A stretch of 64,000 nucleotides of DNA from Hippasteria phrygiana. Lineage: Eukaryota; Echinodermata; Asteroidea; Valvatida; Goniasteridae. Shown here piece after piece: positions 22,711-33,800 of this stretch (position 1 is its first letter; the number at the start of each line of letters is the position of its first letter). The DNA lies in NCBI GenBank assembly GCA_037893225.1, contig JAZGUH010000928.1, forward strand, positions 496,001-560,000, written 5' to 3'. A program made the position numbers and the translations under genes. The notes under the pieces were generated by a model. That model did no database searches. It saw nothing but the letters and a program-made list of their open reading frames with translations, and was not told the DNA's origin.

Positions 22711-22782
22711 CAAACCACACCCCCTCCAATCATGACCACACCCCTCCAATCATGACCACACCCCCTCCAATCATGGCCACGC
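22711..22782. repeat. Three 21-bp tandem units with CACACCCC and CCAAT
   Basis: The unit is about CCACACCCCCTCCAATCATGA. Each copy contains a CACCC-type and a CCAAT-type box. Confidence 0.8.
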
Positions 22783-22789
22783 CTTGGAT

Positions 22790-23368
22790 GGCTTCAAATT
22801 CTCTGTGGGAGTGGACAAGGTAATTAAAGCTTTATGGGTTGACTACAACAACCAAGTATGTGATAAGCATTATATATCATATTAATTTAAGTAAAAAATA
22901 CAAGCAAAACCCCACATTATTTTGATAAAAGTTTAGAACTATTTTTCGTACATTGATTACATGTATGTAATTAAATTGAGGAGCATTCTGGACAGTTCTG
23001 TCAATATCAGTTTGCAAATGTACATATTTTAAATAAACAATTCACTGTACTCACCATTTCTTATTATTATTAAAGATAACATTCCTCTGAGCTCATAAAA
23101 TGTATATATTCAATTTCAATCGAGGTAAGAATTCATTTCACAGCTGGTTACTCACATGGAGAATACGTGGCATAATCTCTGTCCCCTTTGTGACTCATGT
23201 TACAGTTGGTTCTCCTTAATAAAATGAGCAGCCAATCAGAAACTAGATTTAAATACATGTTTTCCCATTATTGTGACAAAGTGTAACTGTCAGAATGTGT
23301 AAGGACATATTTAGGCTGTAGGATGTAAACTGTCAATCAGTACAATCTTTACTATGCCATTATATATG
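22790..23368. other. No gene seen
   Basis: AT-rich, short frames only. Confidence 0.4.
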
Positions 23369-23720
23369 TGACCCGTTACTATAAATAAAGTTGCGAAATT
23401 TGAAAATCAAGATTATGGAATTCCCTGAAAGTACAGGTTAAGAGCTTTAATTTGATATATTGTGTGTTGTGGTATCTCATTCCCAGCCCCCGATACAACC
23501 TTTTAGAGTTATCAGAGTCATAGCCCCTTCTTTTGAGAAAAATGAAGCTCATTAGCTCAAGGTTTGTGATCTATGCACACTTTAACCTAAGTTTAAAAAA
23601 AGAATTCCCCTCAAAAAAATATTTCGAGAATCGATTCAGTTTTTAAAAAGTTTTAGATATGATAAAATAGGATTTTCAAAAATATACAGTTGTTAAAATC
23701 CCAAAATTGACTTTTCAGTG
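23369..23720 (+). repeat. Interspersed repeat F, copy 1
   Basis: Matches 28190-28563 in inverse orientation over several hundred bases (GAAAATCAAGATTA, ATATTGTGTATTGTGGTATC, CCAAAATTGACTTTTCAGTG). It begins TGACCCG, a possible terminal motif. Confidence 0.75.
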
Positions 23721-24715
23721 AAATTTTGTTTCTGCTTGTAACTCAGAAAGCCATATATGACTTTAAGCCACAAATGGCAGAAGACTGACAAGTACGTGAC
23801 AAGGGTCAGTAGGTATATGCCACCTCATCATCCAAGCAAGTTTTCAAGACGGGGTAATTTCACACCAGAAGAGGGTATCTTGTTCTAAATAGTTTTTTTT
23901 TTTCAGGAACCAAAACATCCTACTCAATACAGAGCTATTTGTGGTTTATATTTGCATTTTCTGATCCACTTGGCACAGTGTTGTGGTCGAATACTCATCA
24001 GTGAGTACGAGTATGGCCTTGTGTGTAGATTAATAATACTAATCAACAGAATATACCAAATAATACTGTAGGTAGTTTCAATAAGATTGTGGAATAAACA
24101 AAGATTAGGAAAGCCTGTTTTTTTTTCAATCCTGGATGCCGGTTAAAAATTTTAAGAAAGGGTTGGACAATTTTGCTTTTAGATTCGTTTAGGATTTTAA
24201 ACAAAAGGGTAGGATGACCGTATTTCATTTTTTTTTTTTAGCACCCTGACAGGAAATAGACATGCAACTATGTTAGTTGTTATCATACATACATTTGTAC
24301 TTTTGTTATCGTGATATATGCACTTAGTATTAACAGTCAATACATATTTCAATTTATTTACAAAATTCCTACAGAATAGAAACAAACAGCCAATTACAGT
24401 CAGTTTTACAGCTGTCTTTGGGGTGTACGCCTAAATGAGAGAGAACTGCATTCTGATTGGATGGTATATCAATGAGCCAAATACACAAACTTGGGCACTA
24501 TGTACACTGACTGCAATTACTAACAAAAAAATCCATCCATCCACAACACATTGAGCACTGTGCCATTATAAATACGATTTTAGAATCGTAGTCGGGCATG
24601 TTTATCATGTGCTTGGTCATTCGATTGTCGACATTTAAGTCGACCTTTGACCTTGCTCACACATCACTTATGAAGCACAGAAGACTCAACCTGAGTTAAT
24701 AGTCACGACTGTAAG
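23721..24715. other. No gene; partial hAT-like end
   Basis: A single CAGTGTTGTGGTCGAATACTC end near 23980 resembles families D and E. No partner end was found. The rest shows nothing recognisable. Confidence 0.35.
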
Positions 24716-24912
24716 AAGGGATGCAGTCGAGTCCCTGCAAGTCCATCACAAGCCCTCCAGTCCAAATTCCAATCACAAGCTATTCAAATGAGCTTTGACG
24801 AAGGCATTCCTTTGTCATTGTTCATCCAGTTACAGTTACTTGTGACAGGCTTTATAAAAGGACTTCTGACTGGACTTGCGAAAGGACTTGCAGGGACTTG
24901 ACTACAACTCTG
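24716..24912. mobile_element. hAT-like MITE, family D, copy 1
   Basis: Flanks ACTGTAAG / ACTGTTAG. Both ends carry repeated CAAGTCC / GGACTTG motifs. The core AGCTATTCAAATGAGCT is shared with the other D copies. The left end is mutated. Confidence 0.8.
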
Positions 24913-24920
24913 ACTGTTAG

Positions 24921-26439
24921 TGTACTTTGCTTAGATGCTTATACCAACATTGGTCACAGGTCAAGCATACATTCAAACGCTGGTTCAAACCCGCTGGTAC
25001 TGCAAGCTGTTGCTTTCTGGCCTTCAACAGGTTTACTTCAAGCTAGGCTTTCAGTTTCTGTGAATTTGCCAGGCATCAGGTTAAAATAAAACCAAAGTAC
25101 CCTATATACAGACTGCGATCTTTGTATGCTCATTAACAATGACACCATGAAACAAATACACATTTAGAAAGAAAAGCTGCCGTACGTTACTGAATGGAAG
25201 AATACTATTGGGGCCTCTTTAGTCATTTTTACGTGGGCTACTATTCTCTTTCCACAATTTCAACACATATCTACATACAAGGTTTACACACCCACCACAC
25301 TCCTTATATTCACTTCATTATTGCTATGAGTTTGTTTATATATTGGTCGTTTAACCAGGATTACAAATTAACTATAACCAGTTAGTGTCTCATTTCCTGT
25401 TACTAAATCACTAACTAGTTGATTAACTAGTATTAACTACTCCATACGAAACTGTCAAATGTACAAAAGAAGCTCTGCACAAACGAGCCTTCACATTTAT
25501 CAGCAATACGCTACAAACTACCTTGAGATAATAAAAGAAAAAGTCACCATTATAAAGTAATCCAAAAATCCCAAATCATCTAATATCACAATAAGCCACC
25601 CCAAAGTTATAAGGTACAATCCAGCTCACGAAATTGACCGTCACTCAGTAATTCAACCGTCCCTAAATATAAAGTTTTGCTTTAAGAGGAAAACTCGTAC
25701 CAAAGCACGCACGCTGTTTCTTGATAAAATAGGTCTCTTATTCTACACGTACTCCGATATGATTGCATTTAGTTCATATGTACTTTCTACATCTGACAAT
25801 CTAACCCTCATAATCAGGTACAAATCAAACAAAAATGTCGCTGTGCATTGTCTTTTCTTAGAAAAATTGACAAAAAAGTTTTGAATACAAAAACATCAAC
25901 ACGTACAAGCACACTCTGTCTTAATGTGGTTAATAGTTGTCTTTCTTTAAATAATGACTAGGAAATGACATTGAGAAAATCTTCTATTACAACTTTGAAA
26001 ACTGGGTGATTTTTTGGGTTTTAATTTTGATAGGGCAGGTGGTGTAGTCTTGGTTGGCGTCACACGAGGATTTGAATCATGTGTTATGCTTATGGGCTAC
26101 AGAGGCGTTTTCATGAAATCTACAGAAATGAATGCCAACTCACTGACTGGCAATCAATTTTTGTTTGTTTACAACACGAGTGCTGGTACAGCACATATGA
26201 AGTACGGTACAAACACGATGAACATCAAATTCACTAATCAGATTCCCCAACAGGAATATGACAAGTGTGAGGACTGACAACATTTCTGTGAATTTCAAGT
26301 TAAGCAAATCTAACAAAGAGATCTGACATTTAAAGGTAAACCCAACTGTACTGCTGAGCTCAAAATACATACTGGAAGAATGCAAATGTGAAGTCAGGAA
26401 TCTAGACAACTTCTGTCAAATGTCCAGACATATGAATTT
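24921..26439. other. No gene recognised; downstream of the transporter
   Basis: An 87-codon frame at 26014-26277 (+) has no motif I recognise. There is no obvious exon structure. The transporter's 3' UTR might extend into this region. Confidence 0.3.
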
Positions 26440-27325
26440 GTGTATAGTGGCTTGTGTATAGTGGCCAATGGACTTGCAAGTAGTGGACAATGGACTGTAC
26501 GGTGGCCACTGAACTTGCGAGTAGGGGTCAATGGACATGCGAGTAGGGGCCAATGGACTGTACGGTGGCCAATGGACTGTACGGTGGCCAATGGACTGTA
26601 CGGTGGCCAATGGACATGCGAGTAGGGGCCAATGGACTGTACGGTGGCCAATGGACTGTACGGTGGCCAATGGACATGCGAGTAGGGGCCAATGGACTGT
26701 ACGGTGGCCAATGGACATGCGAGTAGGGGCCAATGGACTGTACGGTGGCCAATGGACTGTACGATGGCCAATGGACATGCGAGTAGGGGCCAATGGACTG
26801 TACGGTGGCCAATGGACATGTGAGTAGGGGCCAATGGACATGCGAGTAGGGGCCAATGGACTGTACGGTGGCCAATGGACTGTACGGTGGCCAATGGACT
26901 GTACGGTGGCCAATGGACTGTACGGTGGCCAATGGACTGTACGGTGGCCAATGGACTGTACGGTGGCCAATGGACTGTACGGTGGCCAATGGACATGCGA
27001 GTAGGGGCCAATGGACTGTACAGTGGCCAATGGACATGCGAGTAGGGGCCAATGGACTGTACGGTGGCCAATGGACTGTACGGTGGCCAATGGACATGTG
27101 AGTAGGGGCCAATGGACTGTACGGTGGCCATGCGAGTAGGGGCCAATGGACTGTACGGTGGCCAATGGACTGTACGGTGGTCAATGGACATGTAAGTAGG
27201 GGCCAATGGACATGTAAGTAGGGGCCAATGGACATGTGAGTAGGGGCCAATGGACTTGAGTACTGATCAATGGACTTGAGTAGTGGCCAAAGTACTTGTT
27301 TATAGTGGTCAATGGACTCGAGTAA
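26440..27325. repeat. Minisatellite of mixed 19-bp and 22-bp units
   Basis: Two unit types share GCCAATGGAC: a 19-mer ending TGTACGGTG and a 22-mer ending ATGCGAGTAGGG, in irregular order, with degenerate units at both edges. Both lengths are 1 modulo 3 and no unit has a minus-strand stop, so all three minus frames are open and read rotated versions of the same peptide. This is taken as non-coding. It ends about 280 bp past the transporter stop. Confidence 0.92.
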
Positions 27326-27605
27326 CAGGGTAAACTGAATTTCTGTTGCGGCCAACCAATGTGCATTTTGGTCAACCAAAGAGCCGACACGAGATTACCA
27401 CAGCAGACAAATGGCCACAATGTCCAAACCGATGAAACTCTTAAACACAGTCCACTTTTGCAAAGTTTATCTCTCACTGGCAACAACCACAGACTGAATC
27501 ATTTTTCTGGATTTTGCAAAACATGTCAACTCATTCTGTTATGGATTTAATAGTGGGGGTAGGGATATTTGTTGAAAGTAATAAACCTGTCTGGCCGGGA
27601 TAACT

Positions 27606-27849
27606 TCAGAAGTTGGTCTCATGGGCGGTATCGCCATCCATCCTCTTGTGTTCCCGATCCATGACCTCCAGGGAGTTGCGGTTGGAGGTATCCATCTTGT
27701 TGCCATGGTGATTGGCCTCTGCGTAGGCTGCCGACTCGTTGGCTGCCAGTGCAGCATCTTGGGCCTCTAGCTCCTTCTTTGAGAGGTGGTAGACTATACC
27801 AGCTCCGTAGGAGTCCCCCAGGACATTGATAGAGGTCCGCAGGCGGTCC
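27606..27849 (-). CDS. SLC1A: SLC1A exon 9: TM8 substrate residues, C-tail, stop
   Basis: Encodes the end of Leu459 to Phe539 and TGA (27608-27606). TM8 holds DRLRT (D460, R463, T464) and NVLGDS (N467, D471), matching substrate and Na+ ligands of the family, then [13 protein letters not shown]. The cytosolic tail of about 55 residues is rich in Ala, Asn and charged residues and ends ETNF. The acceptor is TATCCCACCAG|GG. No clear minus-strand AATAAA was found just below 27600, so the 3' UTR end is undefined and may include the adjacent minisatellite. Confidence 0.94.
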
Positions 27850-30800
27850 CTGGTGGGATAACAAAAACCATGGTTTTGTGAAACAATGTGAAAGTTATTT
27901 AAATATCTGTCTTATTAATTGTGACCAGGGGCCAATTTCATAAAGCTGTTAAGCACAAAAATTTGCTTAGTATGCAAATGCTTCCTTGATAAAAACTGGA
28001 TTACCAACCAGATTTCCATGTGTGGAATATTGCTTTTGACTGGCATTCAGCTGTTGTTTGCTAATAGCATGAAAATTACATGGACTTTTGGCAGGTAACC
28101 TGTTTTTACTAAGCAAGACATTTTCATGCTAAGCACATTTTTATGCTTAACAGCTCTATGAAATTGGCCCCAGTCGCAATATTGTTTTCTGAGCAGAAAT
28201 TTGTTTTTCACTGAAAAGTCAATTGGGGGATTTTAACAACTGTGTATTTGAAAAACCCTACCATATCTCAAAGTTTTTAAACTAAATTCATTCTCGAAAT
28301 GTTTTTCGGTGATGATTTCTTTTTTGAACTGGGGTTGAAGTGTGCACAGATCACAAACTTCATTTTCTCAAAACGGATTCATTTTCTCAAAACAGGGGTT
28401 AAGACTCTGACAACTCCAAAAGGCTGTATCATGGGCTAGGAATGAGATACCACAATACACAATATATCAATAGAAAGTATTTAACTTGCACTTTCAGGAA
28501 AAACTGTAATCTTGATTTTCAAATTTTACAACGTTCCGTCTCATTTTGTGGAACAGGTCACAATTATCCTACGTAGCCTGATCAGTGTTCTCCCTTGGGT
28601 CCCATTTTTTTAAATTGAGAGATAACAACAAAGGAAATTTGAGTTTTAGTAGTGGAAGGAAAACCCAAGAGAACAGTTATACCTGGGGAAAACGCACGCA
28701 ATCTGGTAGGGAATGAAAACCTTATCCACATACGGCACCTGGATGGCAATTGAACCAGGGTCTCCAGAGGTGGAAGGCGAGGAAATAAACACTACCTCAA
28801 CCCAACACCTCTTCTCCATCTGTGCAGCTTTTACAGGGACCACTAGGCATGGCACAGAGTTGTACACCAGAGAGTATCCTAGGCTGAGTTCGGGCAGTCT
28901 GTTCTTAACACGAGTTCCGTGTTCTTGCGCCCGAACGGTGGGAACGCAACCCGAGAACATTGCACTCGGAACAAAATCACACACCACCTACCAGTCAGGG
29001 GTTTACAAGAACATGACGTAATTTGACACGACGTAGAAGAAGACCAAAGATGGCAGATGATCTGACAAAGCATAAAAAGTCGGCATAATGTTGCTTAACT
29101 CTTCCGCTACGGCGCGCCGCTCACAGCGGCTCATTGTAAACATTCTGTAAAACAATTACGTCACAGCCCCCATTATAATACCGTAGTGAAAGAGTTAAAA
29201 TTCCCTTCCAAACATTTTGAAAATAAAGCTTTATCTGAACAGAACAAACTAGGGGAAAAATACAGTCTAAATACTGTGCTTCCCTGAAATTATTTTGCGT
29301 CCGAAATTCAGGTTTTTTAAACGAATGCTTGAATAACGTACATGGGCGCAGCTATTACATTTTGCGTGGTTACCAGCTATATAGATGGCGCTCTTGCAAT
29401 GCCATGGCTATCAAACGTTCTTGAGTGTTCGAGTGGCCGGAACACGAATGAAGACACGAGTTGTTCTTGAGCAAACAAGAACAACTCGCCCGAACTCCAC
29501 CCTACAAATCCAGAAGAGCGACACAGATGACAACAAATGTTCTAGCAGATATCGTCACCGACACCACAAACTAACACACTGACTGCGCGTGAGTGCGCAC
29601 CACGTGTTATACAGAACTGGGTAATTTTCATTTTCACAAGGTAACACCCAATTACAGCATGCGCTCACGTGGTACATTTTGTTTCCACGAACTAACACCC
29701 ATCTTTATTTCACCGGTTTAAAGGTTTATATTTGAAGGTTTTTATTATTTTCTGTAACCCCACAAGAATACGGATGAAGTAAATTCCTGTCAAACCTTTC
29801 AAAGCAATTCTCTGAATCGTATTTCCACAACATGCTTGTTACTTTGTGAAAACAAAAATCGCTCTATTATGCATCACATCAGTGTCTGAAGTGCGCGCGC
29901 ACACTTGGGTGTTACTTCGTAAAACCTAAATTATTGATTGAACGGTTTTCACTAGTGTCTGTTTAAACAACGCCGTGCCGTAGTCTAGGGGTCTGATGCA
30001 TCGAACTCAGGAGCTTGCAAATAATTCCACAGATTCTGGGTTTAAACCAGCAATGGCATTCTGGTGCTTGTGTCCTTGAGCAAGACACTTTCTCACATAT
30101 GGCTTCTCTCCAGAATGATTCAAGGGCCTGACGAGCAGGGGTAGCAATGATGTAGTACCTTGAGTACCATGTTGGCCAATACTTGAAAATTATAAAATCA
30201 GACTATTAACAGGTAATATACAACATTTGCTTTGGTTGTAATTTTCAGAAATGGATAGATGTGGGGGTTAGTATTTTATAGCAAATATTATTCCAATGAT
30301 CTGTTTCAAGTTTTATGTTTAAAGATGCTGGGAAAAACAAAATGCTGTTCCCTGTAGTCTGGTTCCCTGACCCTACTTCAAATGAAATGCAAACAAAATG
30401 TAAACTAAATTTGGTTAATTGGGGGCAGTATTTTTTTAAAAGTCAGGTTTTTTTTTCCCAACGATGGTCGGCCGACCATCATTGGAAATTGATACAAAAT
30501 TACACTTTGCTTGAAAATGACAGCACACAGGGTGCCATCATTTTACAGGATGCTTGTGACTATTATTTACTGTCGAGTAAGGTCTTTTATAATAATTTGG
30601 TAGTTTTGTTTCTTGATGTTTGCAAATGTTGTATACTACCTTTAAATTGAAACAATGTTAATGCACCCAAAAGTAACAAGATCCTGATAAACAGGAATGG
30701 CTGGAATAAATAGGCCTTTTCACACTAGACCAAATCTCAAAGGTTGGCCCCGGGGCAATGCCGGGGTGAAAATAAGCTCCGATTCACACTTGAAATTCTC

Positions 30801-33800
30801 ACCCCTGCGCCACCCCCGAGATTGCTCATTCTCCGGGGCGAGTTGAACCCTGCTCTGGACCAGGGTTGAAAATCTTATCCCCGGGGCGAGACACTTTCCC
30901 CGGGGTGAGAATAGTAGTGAGAAATGGGGAGGGGTGAATTCGCCCCTGGGCAAGCAACGGCACAAAGGTCACCAAAAGCGTGCATTATTTGGATTTCTTT
31001 GCATGTCAGCACAACCTAACAGGAATCGTTTTCTCGACGTCTGCGGCTTCTGAATATTTACAGATGAATATTAACAGAAACAGAAATATTGCTTCGCGTG
31101 TGACATTAATTCCACGGGCAGGCGCCATGTTTGTAACTGTTGCACTGTGGGAAAAATCTTCACGCGCTTCCACCAAGATTTCTGGTTATGCGTTAACTAC
31201 ACATGCGCACACTTCGATAAGTGCTTGCCCTGATGACCACTGTGTTCCAGTGAAAAATGACTGTGCCGATCCCCGGGGTGAACTCGCCCTGGGGCGAGAC
31301 AAGTGGGGTTTGAGAAAAGCAAGTGAGAATCGACATGGGGTTGAACTCGGGGGGTGAAAAATTACTCTAATGTGAAAAGGCCTAATGAGGAGCTGGCAAC
31401 GGAGGTTACGCTGATTGGTATGTTACTCACAAGAACCAGTCCACTAAGAGGATAATGCTGACATCGTTAGTTGGCAAGCCAGCAGCGGTCAGAACCAACA
31501 GCATGGTGACAACGCCAGCGCTGGGAATACTAGCAGCTCCGATACTCGCAAGTGTAGCAGTCAAGCTGTACACACACACACACACACACAAATACAAATA
31601 AACATAAATGTAGATATCGAAATTGCAAATCGAAATATTCATTTTCCGTACTCATACTTCAGTACATCTTGTAGGTTGTACTGGCATACACTGTGTATGT
31701 CCTCATACTGTAGAGTGCTGTGGTTATGGTTATGGTTACGGTGTCTGATTCACGTGCGGTGGTATGTGGGATTCAGGATACTTGTGTTCTTAGGCAAGAC
31801 ACTTTACTACAAATGGGTACCTGTGAGGGTCGAGAACAGACTGCGCTGACCTTGAACCGCGGCATAAAAAACTGATCTTGCAGCCTGATGACAATAATTT
31901 TGAAGATCTTTGCATCTTTGTATGAAGTGCTATAAGCACATTATTATTCTGTACTCACACCAGAGTGCATCTTGTAGTTTGTAGTACACATACTTGTGTG
32001 AGTGCATGTCGTCGTGTTTTCCTACACTTCAAGGTTATTATTGACTGGTAAAGACCGGGTCATCACATTTTTATCCCCATTCATAAATGCCTTCTTACGA
32101 AAAATGCAAAAACCTCCCGTAAAAAGGACAAAATGCAAAGCTTTTTCAGCCCACTTTTTCTCCCATTTGCTCAGTACAAAACACATGCGCGTGAAGGCGC
32201 TCCGCGCCTGTCTGTCGCGTGCGCGTACGCACACGCACGGGATGCAGCGTTTTATACGCGTGGATTAGCATTGTCTTACATTATGAAATTCAGTACATCT
32301 TGGGCGCGCACCTACTACGCTCTCCCTGTTGCGTATCGGCTGAGAATAGCTAGTTATGACGCGCCGTGTTTAAACAACTTCCAGCCGTGTTTAAACAACC
32401 GTTTAAACACACCCACGTGACAGGCTCTCGACCAATAGGGATAGTGAAACTCACTGAGGCATTTATGAATGCAACTTAAATATCTAAAGTTTCAGGTTTA
32501 GTGCACAACAATGTTGATTTCAGTGAATAAAGTGAAAAAATTACTTTTTTAGGGTGCATTGTTCCATTGCATTGTATACATAGAACTAGCTATTTTAAAG
32601 CCTGTTTTCTCTGTTACGCATTTTGAACTCCATAGAACTAATTAATATGCAAAATATGCAAAAACACGGAAAGGGCTTTGGAGCTCTATCATGTACAAAA
32701 TGAAAGCTTACATTGTGGGCTTTCCAAACATACATAAAACTCACTTTTTATATTTTGTGACATAATTTACCTTTTTCCAGAGCGGGTCATATTTTTCTGT
32801 ACATGTTTGAGTAATTTCTTCTGTACTCATTGCAACACATGATAATGTACCTGATAGTGATGACTTGGCCAACAGAGAGAGGGATGTCATTCATCTGTGC
32901 AATGAAGATGACAGCCACAGCTTCGTACAGTGCCGTGCCATCCATGTTGACTGTAGCGCCGATGGGCACCACGAAGCGTGTCACCCGACGATCGATCTTA
33001 TTGTTCTCCTCCAGACAACGGAAGGTTACTGGAAGCGTGGCAGCACTGAAAAGTCAGGGACATATCGGACATTGAAGGCACACAAATGTCCAATCCAGGT
33101 TAACCTACTTTGAGTCTGCCCCAGGTGAGGTCATTTTATAGGGTGTGCATGCTGTCTGCATGACTACCAAACAATTTACACTTGAAAACATCTCTGCATG
33201 GCCATTCTACCTGTATCTTCTGAGCACCAGGAGCCGAGATCAGGAAAATGAAAAATCCATGAAACATTCGGGGAATTTTTTATATAATTGCTGAAAAAAA
33301 ATTTTCTACCAAAAGATATAGTTCAAAATTGCAAAAAAATAAGGATAATTAGAATTAAGAGAAGACTGTTTCAGGCTGCAGAGGTCATTTTGGAATGATA
33401 AAAACAATTTTAGGACAATTGTTTTTCCTGAAATCAGGAAAAATCTGGAGAAATCTTACTCCTAGTGCACGTTTGTAAACGGCTAAAATATGCATTTGGT
33501 TGCACGTTTAATTGCCAGACAAAAAACAAAATCGGTACCATCTTGGGGCAAAACTTTAGTGGTACTAAAATATTTGTAGGGTCAGTACGAGTAAATTAAT
33601 AATGCCACACGAGAAGCTTAAGCCATTTATTTTGGATGTTAGTGTTTTCGCTCATAGAAACCTATGCACAATTGACTTAAATTGTATAATTTGTTTCCAT
33701 ATACAGGAATTCACCGAACAAAATTAGAAGCCATTTTTGCGGTGGTGCCACACTTGCGTGCAGGTTGCCCGCGTTCTTTAATTTGAGTCGCGTGCGCATT

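Noticed and set aside
26014..26277. 87-residue plus-strand frame as a gene
   Set aside because: No recognisable domain, splice context or conservation evidence.
26394..27379. Overlapping 249-283 residue frames
   Set aside because: All three minus frames are open because unit lengths of 19 and 22 are 1 modulo 3 and contain no stops. The peptides are rotations of one repeat.
28646..29021. Overlapping frames of 102-113 residues on both strands
   Set aside because: No motif recognised. They lie in intron 8 with repeated GAACACGAGTT-type blocks, probably repeat-derived.
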